Of a DNA stretch of 64,000 nt, positions 21,325 through 33,100 are shown in pieces (the first letter of the stretch is position 1; each line of letters begins with the position of its first letter). The position numbers and the translations under genes were made by a program. The notes under the pieces were generated by a model, which saw only the letters and a program-made list of their open reading frames with translations, was not told the origin of the DNA and ran no database searches. This DNA comes from Actinernus sp. WN-2022. Its lineage: Eukaryota; Cnidaria; Anthozoa; Actiniaria; Actinernidae. The stretch covers positions 3,596,965 to 3,660,964 of the forward strand of contig JAOWCC010001368.1 in assembly GCA_030867875.1 (NCBI GenBank), written 5' to 3'.

Positions 21325-21500
21325 CTGTAGCCATGGGTCGGCCTTCACCTCCTCGGAACCTGGAATAGTACTGGTTATCCAAACAATAGCCTACCCTGAG
21401 ACTATACAAACCCTTAACCTAAAGCAAAATGGATTTTTTTGTCAGTGCAGTCCAAATGGGATCCAATAAAATGCAAGGGTTTGAGAGGTGAAGGCCTCCT
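21325..21500 (+). repeat. Dispersed repeat family E, uninterrupted copy
   Basis: GTCGGCCTTCA, TACTGGTTATCCAAAC, GTCAGTGCAGTCCAAATGGG and AATAAAATGCAAGG match 33570-33598 and 34693-34830. There the same sequence is split by the palindromic element. This copy shows the unoccupied site with a single TCCAAAC at 21378-21384. Confidence 0.8.
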
Positions 21501-21642
21501 AGCAGCGCATTATCCTCACATGCGATTTTTCTAGAATAGCACATTTTGAAGTGCTGCCTGAGATCTACACAGTGCAAGTTATAAGCAGGAAATATAGTAA
21601 AATTGTGCTGTGCTGTTCGTCATTCTTACTGTGAAAACGTTA

Positions 21643-21938
21643 AGAAATCACCATCCAGCCAATAGGAAAGAAGGAAATCACCATCCAGCCAATAGGAAAG
21701 AAGGAAATCACCATCCAGCCAATAGGAAAGAAGGAAATCACCATCCAGCCAATAGGAAAGAAGGAAATCACCATCCAGCCAATAGGAAAGAAGGAAATCA
21801 CCATCCAGCCAATAGGAAAGAAGGAAATCACCATCCAGCCAATAGGAAAGGAAATCACCATCCAGCCAATAGGAAAGAAGGAAATCACCATCCAGCCAAT
21901 AGGAAAGAAGGAAATCACCATCCAGCCAATAGGAAAAG
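21643..21938 (+). repeat. 30-bp minisatellite, about 10 copies
   Basis: GAAATCACCATCCAGCCAAT plus AGGAAAGAAG repeats at 30-bp spacing, with one 27-bp unit (21835-21865). Because 30 is a multiple of three, stop-free frames run on both strands (HHPANRKEGN and SYWLDGDFLL repeats). I treat these as artefacts. A single unit survives in the related sequence at 53826. Confidence 0.95.
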
Positions 21939-22400
21939 AAGAAAAAAGCTCTTTGAATCACAAATGTGAGAACTTTCCTCACATACGATTTTCTTCGAAA
22001 GCAAACCAGTTAGTTGATCAAAACTAAATTAAAACTTCAAAAATTATCGAATGAAAAATATTATTTTGTTGGTTTTCTACTCAATAGGACGTTTGCATGA
22101 TGACGTCACATACTACAACTACCAGAACTCTTTGCACGAATTCTTTTGTTCCTTTAATTTGAACCAGTCTTGGAATTCTCAAAGGAGTTGAAAAATTTGA
22201 ATGAGAAAAAGAATTTGAAAAGGATTCTGGTAGTTGTAGTAAAATGACGTCATAATGAAAATGTCCCATTTGAGTATCAACCAATGAAATTACGAGAAAG
22301 AAGAATACGAAATTAACACCTTTTTACATTCCTTGCCGTTCAGTGCTATCGTTCTTAACCGGAGTATTACTTAGCTCACACCTTAACCAAATAACCAACC
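21939..22400. repeat. Dispersed repeat family I, copy 1, split by MITE A
   Basis: TTGAATCA.AAATGTGAGAA, TTGATCAAAACTA, ATTACGAGAAAGAA and ACATTCCTTGCCGTT.AGTGC match 53850-54085 in the same order. The 30-bp minisatellite at the left has one unit in that copy and about ten here. MITE A (22085-22267) interrupts this copy. Confidence 0.75.
22085..22267. mobile_element. MITE family A, copy 2
   Basis: Arms TAGGACGTTTGCATGATGAC and the complement of CAGTCATTTTCATTATGACGTC type (ending AATGTCCCA) extend through CTACAACTACCAGAA. These are the same TIRs as 5421-5601. It has no coding sequence and is inserted in repeat family I. Confidence 0.8.
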
Positions 22401-22619
22401 ACCCACCCACCCTCGTAATCGATAAATCATATTAGTATATACCACTCCAGTGAAGTCTTTTCGTGCGCTCTGATTGGCTAATCAAACAGTGAATATGATT
22501 TCATATTCGCATCCGAGCGAAGCAGTGATCACCTCGCGCTAGTTTTTGTCCATTTGACAGAAAATAAAATAACTAATTACCTCCATTTCAGTGAATTATT
22601 TCCAATACCCCACTTTCAA

Positions 22620-22770
22620 TATGAACTTCACTTGTCGTACACAATGGTTTAAGTACGAGGCTCAGGGGTAAATTAAATATATTCTCCCGGGTATTCTCCG
22701 AGAAAATAATAAAATAAATTTACCTCGGAGCCCCATATTGAAGCCATTGTGCGTGACAAGTGAAGCATAT
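22620..22770. mobile_element. Inverted-repeat element
   Basis: CTTCACTTGTC.(..)CACAATGG, GAGGCTC and GGTAAATT occur near 22627-22675 and again inverted at 22713-22767. The copies are diverged but collinear. Non-coding. Confidence 0.65.
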
Positions 22771-23978
22771 ATCGAACGTAAACTATTCACAATATATAGA
22801 AAACTCATTGCAGCAAAAAAATAGAAAAACATTTCCCCAGGTTTTGAATTTGAAACTTGATTTCAGTCCAGTTGTGATTACTCCATATGTTACAAAGTTT
22901 TCGAATCTCTGACTTACCATAAGTCATGGTAGACCAGGTCGTTTAATGATGTGTACCATTGTTGTGTGATTAGCTATTAGTACCACCTTGGTATTAAGAG
23001 GTGTATAATAATTAAGCTTGGTTTTCACTAGCGAAGGAAGCATAAGCATAAGCATAAGGAGCGTTACGTTCTAGTGAAAATCATGAAACGGCGATGTAAA
23101 CACAAGCGTAAACTCGACGAAGCAAAAGCAGAAAAACGGAAGGTTTCCTTCTTCACACTTCTACTGCCGACGAGCATACGTCACTTCCTGTAAAAACAGG
23201 GTAAACGTAAGCAGAATAATATAGCCAATCAGAATACTCATTCCCAGGCCCTTAGCAATGTATATATATATAGTATGAAAGCGAGGTTCCGCTTGACACG
23301 CTAATCGCTCACTGAATATACTTCAAACCCAAGCCCATACCATAAAACTTACTCTAACCATTTCGGAAACAGGTTCCCAGATAAACGACGAGTTCTCATT
23401 CACCTAGGGCTAGGAGAGAGAAAGTAGACATGGTTGCCACCCATCCCTGACTTTTTACTGACCAGAAAACAATTTCCACTGACCATAATAAGGCTGTTTG
23501 ACATTCCCTCGTCCAAAACAAAAGTTATTATCAAAACCACGAGGGACCCTCGTGGCAACCTAAAAATAAAATCCCCTGACATTTTCCTGACTTTAACAAG
23601 ACATTTAGAATTTCCCTGACCAGATGCAAAATTCCCTGACTTTTCCCTGACCTGTGGCAACCCTGAGAGAAAGAGTAGAGAGAGAACAAATTGATTTTTC
23701 TGGGCGTCAAAACCATTATGATAGCCTCCTGTGAGTAAAGCCAACCTAATAACCACTACACTAAGTGAACATCCACACTCGATGTGAGACAAATTTTCAG
23801 GCTCAATGCTTGATTAGTACCAGTTCTTTAGGGCCAAGGGCACTTTGGGTGTCTGTTGAGCAAATTCCTGTCTTTAGGAACTCTAGTCTTTATGCTTCCG
23901 TCGTGTTCATTTTCACTAGAGTATATTTAACCTTCCGCCACTGGCGAAAACCAGACGTTAGTTACCAGCCCCTACAAA
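22771..23978. other. 3' flank of the ClC gene
   Basis: It includes the 3' UTR side of the ClC terminal exon on the minus strand. No clear AATAAA close to the stop was found on that strand. It holds the TCCCTGAC repeat element at 23432-23662. Confidence 0.4.
23432..23662. mobile_element. Short TIR element rich in TCCCTGAC words
   Basis: It begins GGTTGCCACCCATCCCTGAC and ends with CCCTGACCTGTGGCAACC, inverted GGTTGCCAC ends with subterminal CCCTGAC words. Similar CCCTGAC-rich sequence recurs at about 43290-43735. Confidence 0.55.
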
Positions 23979-24152
23979 TTACAGCTTTGGTGATCCTTGG
24001 ACGGGATATGCGTTAGGAGAGCGGGCTTGAGGTTGCAGCATAATATCCTGCGATAGATCAGGAGAGAAATCTGCGTACTGTGGGACCCCGTGTTCGGAGG
24101 AATTGACGTCTGTGGCATCAAGGTACTTCTCGCCTTCAATGGCAAGACTCAG
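23979..24152 (-). CDS. ClC exon 18 (terminal)
   Basis: Acceptor TTGTGACAG, then [16 protein letters not shown] and a 40-residue tail rich in Pro, Ser and Gln, ending SPKL and TAA (23979-23981). LSLAIEG corresponds to the end of CBS2 in the family. The tail is short compared with vertebrate ClC-2. Confidence 0.85.
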   Translation of the reverse strand: MSLAIEGEKYLDATDVNSSEHGVPQYADFSPDLSQDIMLQPQARSPNAYPVQGSPKL

Positions 24153-27100
24153 CTGTCACAAGGGAAGAGAACACTTTAGGATATCTTACAAGAGTTATTT
24201 AAAGTACCCAAACCCTAAAAACACATAGCAGTATGTCTTGAAGCACAACGCGACAAAAGGTTATGCTTCTCTGGCCGAAAGAACGAAAATACAAGTTTCT
24301 GAGGTATTAAACTTTTTAGTACATAATTTTCTAACTTGGTAAACTTACGGGACGGGCGCGCGCTGGGCTCATCAACAGCACATGCGCGTGACGTTTGCCG
24401 TGTCACGGTGTGCCACGGTGTGCCGCGGTGTGCCGCGGTGTGCCGCGGTGTGCCGCGGTGTGCCGCGGTGTGCCGCGGTGTGCCGCGGTGTGTCGCGGTG
24501 TGTCGCGGTGTGTCGCGGTGTGTCGCGGTGTGTCGCGGTGTGTCGCGGTGTGTCGCGGTGTGTCGCGGTGTGAGGTCTTTATATGTGCAGTCCGGACTAG
24601 ACCAGTTATTTTCAGGGATTGTCATATGAACCGACGAACCTCGCGCACATGTGGGATGGATACAATCAAAGCAAATATCCAGAAATAACTAACGACTGTG
24701 TATAGACGTAGTCTTCAAGAAAAATATTGTGTATCATTTCAAGCAAGCATCGAGGAAGAGATTTGATCTGTTTGTAGTCAGTTAACAACTATCAATCGAA
24801 CACTGACTCTATACGCATGCGCAACACCGTGACATAGCCCCATACATAGATTTCACAAGACATGGAAGAATAAGCCATAACAGTTGTCATTACCTCTTTT
24901 AGTGAGACGACACCCACTAGCCTCCCTAGTGTGGTCACGTACGAGTGTGACAGATTCAGTAACGCAAACAACTTGTGTACCTGAAATAAGAGCGAATATT
25001 AATCAACATCGTGTTGAAGCATCCGCAGCACAATTAAGGCTCCACGAAATATTAGGCGAAAAGGCAAGAGAGAGGAGTCGGAGAAGAAATTGAAGAGCCT
25101 CTGGTGTTAGAATCAGTGCATATCAAACAACGAGTGTCGATTTAGAGGTCTGGGACCTAGAAACCGCCATTTTGAATGTCGTGGCAGCTCTTCCAAATAT
25201 GGAATATGGAATTTTCCTAATATGGAAGAGGCCACGGGAAGTTCAAAACGACACTTTTGCTTGCTATTTTATTGATATGTCACAGCCTGCCGTACAGTAA
25301 CCGTGCCGTACAGTAACCGTGCCGTACAGTAACCGTGCCGTACAGTAACCGTGCCGTACAGTAACCGTGCCGTAGGAGCCGTGTAAAGGAACGAGAGACG
25401 ATGAAAACAATGGCGACGTGAGAGCTGGTGCCATTGTTGCCGGACGTGACGTCATATGTGAGTTGAGTTTGTTGATTCTCCTCGTGCTCCGTGGGTTTTT
25501 GTTCTGGTTCTCCGGTTTTCCTCCCTCCGTAAAAATCAACATGTGAGTAGTGTGGTGAATTGTAAATATTATTAAAACGTAGTAAAAATCGTGTGGATTA
25601 TGCTCGGATCTTTAGCAGTATCTGCATGCTAGGAGGCTATATCCGAGGCCGAGGGTAAAACACGATATTTGATTTTTTTGAAATTTAATTTCCGACATTC
25701 TGAGGTACGTTTTGTAAATGTTCGATTCCTATTTATTCTATACACAATTTTTCGAACCACGGGGGTGAACTCCGATGAACTCCTCTAGCTATGCCACTGA
25801 GTCTAACAGTTGGTCATAGAGCAGGTTTCAATTGAGTGTCGAAAGTTTTCGGTGATTGCTTTGGTTTTGCGTTTACTTAGCTTTTCTATTGGCTGTGAAA
25901 ATGTTCTGTAATCAGTCAGCCAATTCCAGAGTAAAACCAATCGTGGTTTTGGTCCGTCACGCCATCAATCCACGATTGCGTTTACTTTTCCTCCTGATTG
26001 GTTGCTTTCTCATGCCAGTGAAAGCAATCGGTATTCACTGTAGTTCGTGATTGGTTTGTTGTAATTGCTTTGGTTTTGGTTTTACTACAGTCAATTGAAA
26101 CCTGCTCTATTACACAAATCTAAATACATAAAGTGTACTGACCTTTAGCAGGGACGTTCTCTCGACCAGTTGGAAGGGAGCAGGGTCAATCTGACACGCG
26201 TCATAGTCAATAGGCTGCTGAAGGATCTCACGCTCCCACTGCACCTGCTGTGTAACAACAAGATATGAAGGAGATTAATGATCAATCACGGTTTCAGGGA
26301 AACCCCCACCCCTCCCCCTCACCTTTAATAGTTAATCATTAATAGAACAATGCATATCCAAGGGAGGGGTGGGTGGGTAGTTTCCCAGAAACATCAGGGT
26401 TGTTCCTAAGTTCTGGAGTAGATGTTTGAAAAGTAGCAGGTTAGTGATAAGCCAGTGCCGTACGGAAGGAGGGGAAAATACTTTAGCCAAGCATTTGTAG
26501 AAAATGTTATTAGTAATTGTAGGCAGAAAGAATGACTGAAATAGCTGGTTATTGTTGCCGGCTGGACAAACCTGCTAAATAGGGTTGCTTTGAAAGGCAC
26601 GAAGACCCCAACCAAACACACCGAACTATCATCATCACTATACATGCATCAGGAGTTCCGGACTTCCGGTTGGATCACACTGCATTCTGGGTAGGTGGGC
26701 TCAGTAAAGTGGGCATCAACTTCTAGATCGGCCATATTGGATTTGAGTGCAGTCAATTTTTGCTCCTTTGCAAGTTCAAAAACTTACTACCTAATACACG
26801 GAATATCTTACCTTTATAGATTCTTCAGTTGGGAGTTCTAAGTCGATGTTTAAGCTTTAGAACGGGATTAATAAAGTTTCCAAGTTGACTGCGCTCAAAT
26901 CCAATATGGCCGCTCTGGAAGTTGATGCCCACTTTTCTGAGCCCACCTACCCAGAATGCAGTGTCATCCAACCGGAAGTTCGGAACTCCTGATGCATGTA
27001 TCACTATAATCATAATCACCATAATCCTCGTCGCCGTTATCGTCATCATCGTCATTACCCTCCTCCTCCTCAAGGTTTATTAACTTGTCAATATAGGAAA

Positions 27101-30100
27101 GGATGGAGGGTAGGTGCCATTTGCAATGCAAGTACTAGCAACAGGCAAGCAATGCACAACTAAGGAGGGAACCATGGCAACCAAGCCACGGGCCAACCCC
27201 CGGCACCTGTCACACTGGTTTCACAGTGGAAAAAAATATGCTTACCTAGGTCTTAGACCTTCCATAGTAGGGGCGGGTGGGTAGGGCAATCCGGCAAGCA
27301 AATGCGAAGCAAGCAAGCTAGAACTGAGCACGAGGGCAAACTCGTCACATCTGACGACCTCGTTGCACATGCGCCAAATGAGCACTGTCCGCTGGCCAAT
27401 AGCTATTTGCAAGCAATCCCAAAATAACTCACCATGGGGGCAAATTCGTCACACAAGACGACCCCGTTACGCATACAATTATGGAACAATATGCTGGCCA
27501 ATCTCCCAATTAACTATGATTATTAAATCTCATTTAACAACACATCCACTAGGTGGCAACACAATGTAAATTCACTACTTGTGCACTGTGATTTGTTGGA
27601 TGTCTAATGATGATATTGTATTGTATTGTATTTTATTCGCCACTAATAGAAGTTACAAAGTAGATAATACAAAGTAAATATATATAAAGGTTAATGGCGA
27701 GGAAGCCTAAAAAGAAACCATTAAGGGCTTATGTGAATTTAGGCTTCCTCTTAAAATAACAGCAAGTGGATAGACATAACGAGTAACTATGACGAACTGA
27801 CGTTTTTTCCTTGTTATTTTTTGCGTTACCTGTATTCTTAATAATAATTAATCATGATTAATATTTACAAAAGAGATAGGATTTAAAATTTACTTTGAAA
27901 AGAGAAAGGGAGGCGGAGTTAATAAGTTCAGTATCAAGTGAATTAAATAACTTTGGACCTTGAAAGTATACAGAAAACTGCCTTATGTTGGTTTTACATA
28001 AGGGAGTGCGAAAAGCTGGAGCATTTCTAGTGTTGTAATTATGGACTTGATCATTTGTTAAAAACATGTTGTTAAATTTAATTGGCAAAAGACCATTTTT
28101 GTAGGAGTACATAAATTGACCTATCTGTAACAAAAGAATGTCATGGAATTTAATTATGTTTAGTTCTTTGAAAATAGGATCAGTGTGAGCATCAAATTTA
28201 GTCTTCATTAGGATTCTAATGACACGTTTTTGAAGTAGTACTATACGACGAAGATTGGATGGGTAAGTAGAAGCCCAGACTAAATTACAATATTGAAGGT
28301 AAGGATAAATCATTGCATAATACAGTGTTCGTAAAGACGTTTTGGAAAGGTAAAAACTAGATTTAAAAATGATTCCTACAGATTTCGATATTTTGTTGGC
28401 TATATGAGATATATATGGTTTCCAAGATAAGTGTTCATCTAGTATTACCCCTAGAAACATGGTTTCTTTTACTTGATCAATTATCTGGTTGTTTATAACC
28501 AACTGAAGATTATGACATTGTCTATTTTGTCTGGGTTTAAATATCATGAATTTTGTCTTTGTTAAATTCAATGAGAGTTTATTTGCCTTGAACCAATCTG
28601 ATAATTTGTTTATTTCAGCATTCAGAGTATTGATCAGGTAAACAGGGTCTTTGTGAGAGAAAAATATATTTGTGTCATCAGCAAATAGAATAAGCTCTAA
28701 TACATTAGAAACATTATTCAAGTCATTGATATATAATAAAAAAAATAAAGGACCAAGAATTGAGCCTGAGGTACCCCACAGCAAATCTTTTTAGGAGAAG
28801 AGCAGTGCTCATTAAACTGAACGAATTGTGTTCTGTTGGAAAAGTAACTTTTAATCCAATCTAATGCTATGCCACGAATCCCGTAATGTTCAAGTTTGTC
28901 AAAAAGAATGCTGTGGTTAACAGTGTCGAAGGCTTTTGATAAATCTAGAAAAATTCCAACAGCAATTTCTTTACGATCAATTGCAGATGAAATTTTATCA
29001 TATATGTCGATCAAAGCAAGCGCTGTAGAGTGATTTTTTCTGAAACCGAACTGATTATCATTTAAAATATTACATTTATTAATGTATATCAATAGGCGGT
29101 TATAAATTACTCTTTCCAAAAATTTAGAGAAGCTTGGTAGAATTGAGACTGGTCTATAATTGGTGAACAAATCTTGTTTATCAGCTTTAAACAGAGGAAT
29201 CACGCGAGCAATTTTCATTTCATCAGGAACAATACCATGACTAATGGATAAATTGATAATGTGAGTCAAGGGTTCAGAAATAATATCAATAGATTGTTGT
29301 ATTATAGACATAGGTATGTTGTCATACCCAGAGGCTTTTCCTGGTTTAAAGCTGTTGGCAATTTCTATCATCTCTTCTTTGGTTGTTGGATTAAAAAACA
29401 CTGAACTCGAAAAAAAGCCGGAAAGAAAATTCTGATGAGACATGGCTGAAGGCTGTATTTTTTTAGCTAAGTTAGGCCCAATATTAGTGAAATAATTACA
29501 AAATCTATTAGCAATTTCAACAGGATCAGAAATTTCATGGTCGTCAACTTTAAACGTCGAGGTTAATTTAGGCTTCGACATTTTTTTGTTGATAACTTCA
29601 TTAAGAATCCTCCAGGTGGCTTTAATGTTTGACTTATTGTCTTCTAATATTTTTTCGTAATACAGGCGTTTAGCAATTCTCAGAGAATGATTTAATTTGT
29701 TTTTGTAATCTTTATAAGACAGTTCGTGATTAGGAGTTGGAAAACGCAGGTATTTTTTATATAACTTGTTTTTTCTTTTTATGGACTTAAGGAGGCCTTT
29801 TGATAACCATGGCTTACCAAGGAGGCGGCGTTTTGCCTTTATTCTTCGTAACGGAAAGCACGCGTTATAAGTAGAAGTGTATTCTTTTAAGAAGCTATTG
29901 TATGCTTTCTTAGGGTCATTATACGCGTCAAGTTGAGACCAATTAATTGTTTCTAACTTATCTTTAAAATTAGCTAAGTTGTTTTGGCTTTTGTCACGAA
30001 CAAGAATATAATCATTTGGGTTATGATACAGCGTGTCATCGGAACAAATCGAAAAAACCGGTAAATGGTCGGAAATGTCAGAAAACAATAGACCATTTCT

Positions 30101-33100
30101 CGAGTGATTATGAAAATGGTTGGTAAATATGTTATCAATTAGCGTTGCCGTATGAGATGTTATTCTAGAAGGACGAGTAATCAACGGAAGAAACATACTG
30201 GAGTACATTCCATCTAAGAATTCGCCGGTAGGTGCATGACATTGATAGTTCATTAGGTTCAAATTGAAATCGCCCATTAAGTAACATATTTTGTTTTCTT
30301 TAGAAATCTTTCCAATCATGTCATTGAATTTTTTCAAAAATTCATTCACATTCTGATTTGGTGGTCTATAGATGACGCCAACAATTATGTTTTTCCCCTG
30401 GGGTCTACTGATCTCAACGAATAAAGATTCCACAGTCTCAAAATCATCAAAGCTTAAATCAACACGAATTTTAGATTCAAATTCATCTGATAAATACAAA
30501 CCGACACCACCACCAGATCTGTTTGATCGATATCTATGATGAAAATAAAAACCTTCAATATTGACTGAATGAGAGGAATCTTGCAGCCAGGTTTCAGTAA
30601 TCCCAATAACTGAAAACTTAGTATCTAAATTAGCCAATAAATCCGTGAAATTATCTAAGTGAGATTCTAGGCTGCGAATATTTAAATGCAAGAGAGAAAA
30701 TTGTTTACCATAATGGGCTTCATTTTTTAACATATCGTTAAACTCATCCTCAATAAAGTAATCGCATTGATTAGAATCATTATAAAAATGTGTATCTGGA
30801 TCTAGGTCACCGGAAAGTGTTATGTGCTGGTTTGTATTTGAGAATAAAGGATTATAGTGCAAACTGGACAATCTATCAGAGTTGAAGTGAATAAGACCAT
30901 GTTGCAGTTCATAGATTACAAGGTTAAATTCATTATCATCTAAGTCATTAAAAGGTAAATTTGAAAGTGAATTCATGGTAACTTATCTGCGTTCGGCACT
31001 GGTTAGCCGATTTCTTATTACAAGTTTATCCAACACAAAGTAGGCGATTTTTCCAGCTTTCTTGGCATCCTTCAGTTTAGTCATCTGGCTTTTTCTCTTC
31101 GCAATGGTTTCGCTACTTAGGTCTTCGTTGATGAATAAATCTTCAGGCTTAATTTTCCTGGCGCTCCTTAAGATCGACTCTTTTTGCTTCCAGTCTCGTA
31201 GACGACAAACGATGGTTCTATGGCTAGGACGTCTAGGCCGGTCCTCAGATGAAGAGTAGGCGCCCCTCACTGCACGTTTGCCCACACGATGGGCACGTTC
31301 AATGTCAACGTCAAAACTGAGTTTCAGCTTTTCTTTCAGAACCTGTTTCACTTTTGCTTCAGAGTCGTCCCATGTTTCGCCATCTTCCTCAGGGATACCA
31401 ACAACACGAATGTTGTTCCTTCTACTTTGATTTTCCATGTATTCTATCTTATCTTTTTGGTAATCAAGATAATTTTGAATATTTCCGAGTTCTTGTTCGA
31501 CCTCCTCTATTTGGTCCTTTGCCGGTTTCATGTCATCGATGTCCTTTTGCGTATATTGAAGGCTTGCTCTTATGTCGCTCACCGTCTTCACAAGGTCGTC
31601 GACTCTTGCATTGCATGAAGCCATCACCGAGTCGAAAAGTCCTCTGAACATTCGTTCCTGGATCTGCATCATTTCCTTTAGGGTTGCGAAAGTGACAAAC
31701 CCGTCCTCGCTCGGCTCGGTCTCAAGCGATGCAGAAGAAGCTTTTGAAGTACGTCGCGTCTCAGGCATGATTTTTTGAAATGGTTTGAGAAAATACTCTA
31801 TTAGATGATCTCTAGTTGCGTTATACTAAATACTAGCTATATGTTAGCTTTTAGAGATAAATATTTAAGTTCTCTTAGAGAGAGAAAAAACGTGACCGTC
31901 CGCCATAGTTAATATATCATGTTAGGTTGAGATTGCAAACATGACTAAACCACTATAATGACCAGTGATTCCTCTACACCTTAAGTCGGCTATGAAATAA
32001 CCATTTGAATAGCTTCATGACATGTGCTAACCTGGTCACCGTTAGGACTGTCTGCTTCAGCAGTTTCCGAGATTTTCTGTAAGTAAACAGTGTGATTAAT
32101 GACTCTTATTGTATCACTTTGGTTTTCACATGGTTCATACAAAATTCAGAACTTTTTCTTCAATGACTTATCAAGGGCAATCCACACTTTTCAAGGACTC
32201 GTTTTATACAGGTTCACACATAAATGACCTCAAAATTCTACGCAATTTAGACCCAATGTTAGACCTTTATCTGACTTGTTGGCACGACAAATCATTCAGT
32301 GCTGCTCTAACAATCTTTTGGAGGCAAAAAAGAGGCTGTTTTCCTGTCTTCTCAAACATCCAAGGAGGTTTGAACAAAATTCAAGGAGTTTTGAAGTTTT
32401 GGTAAAAAATGCAAGGAATTTTCAAGGACTTGGCAGTATTTCAAGGACTTTTCAAGGCCCGTGCAAACCATGATTTCATAACCATACGGAATCCACACTC
32501 AAATGAATACCACTTGGACCGTACCTCGGCAAACGTTGTGCTCCGCTGGCCGAACGAACGAAGGCTCTGGAGTTCAAATACAAGTTTCCGAGGTCTTATT
32601 TTGCAACATTTTTTTAGAGGTCAAAGGAGCCATAGGCTTTCTAGTTGACCCCTATCACAAGAAAAATAAATTATGATATTTGAAGCAAAGAAAATACATA
32701 AATATCTATTGTACCTTTCTTGCAAGTTTTATAGCTATGAACCTTCGAAATGTTTTGAATACTTCTGTGAAGAAAGTTTTGGCTTACGGAAAATACTCAA
32801 CGTTCTACGCTTGTATGAAATCATGTAGATTTGACCTTTCCTGAGCCATGACCGCGTAAGTAAAAGCATGGGTCGATTCCTGTAATTTCGAAAGTCTTTG
32901 ATGTGCCGATACCGAAGTTCACAAGAATTCTTTTGGGTTCCTCGACCTACATTGTTCCTCGTTATCATTTCATCGGAGCAGGGAACTGGTAACTACAATC
33001 CGTGCGTTCGGTTCGTTGTCATTGGCCATAGCGATATACCCACAATATTCCCCGCTTCTATCGCTTTAGGTAAGTAAGATATTGCACAAAAAGTTATTGA

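Larger units (their letters stand above)
24981..26142. other. ClC intron 16
   Basis: No exon was seen. It holds the 16-bp minisatellite, a SINE fragment and a MITE, listed separately. Confidence 0.5.
27611..31900 (-). mobile_element. Two-ORF non-LTR retrotransposon (LINE), sense with the ClC gene
   Basis: The order on the minus strand is 5' region, ORF1 (31768-30983), ORF2 (30976-27858, frameshifted), 3' UTR, and an ATTGT/ACAAT microsatellite tail at 27611-27640. It carries an AP-type endonuclease and a CR1/L2/Jockey-like reverse transcriptase. Near full length, it lies in the 5.8-kb intron 15. The 5' boundary near 31900 is uncertain. Confidence 0.85.

Noticed and set aside
21610..21982. Open frames of about 118 codons on both strands
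   Set aside because: A 30-bp tandem repeat, divisible by three, keeps all repeats in frame. No coding signature outside the array.
24215..24688. Cys/Arg-rich and His/Thr-rich frames
   Set aside because: Products of the 10-bp GC-rich minisatellite read in several frames.
31062..31647. Plus-strand open frames
   Set aside because: Antisense shadows of LINE ORF1.
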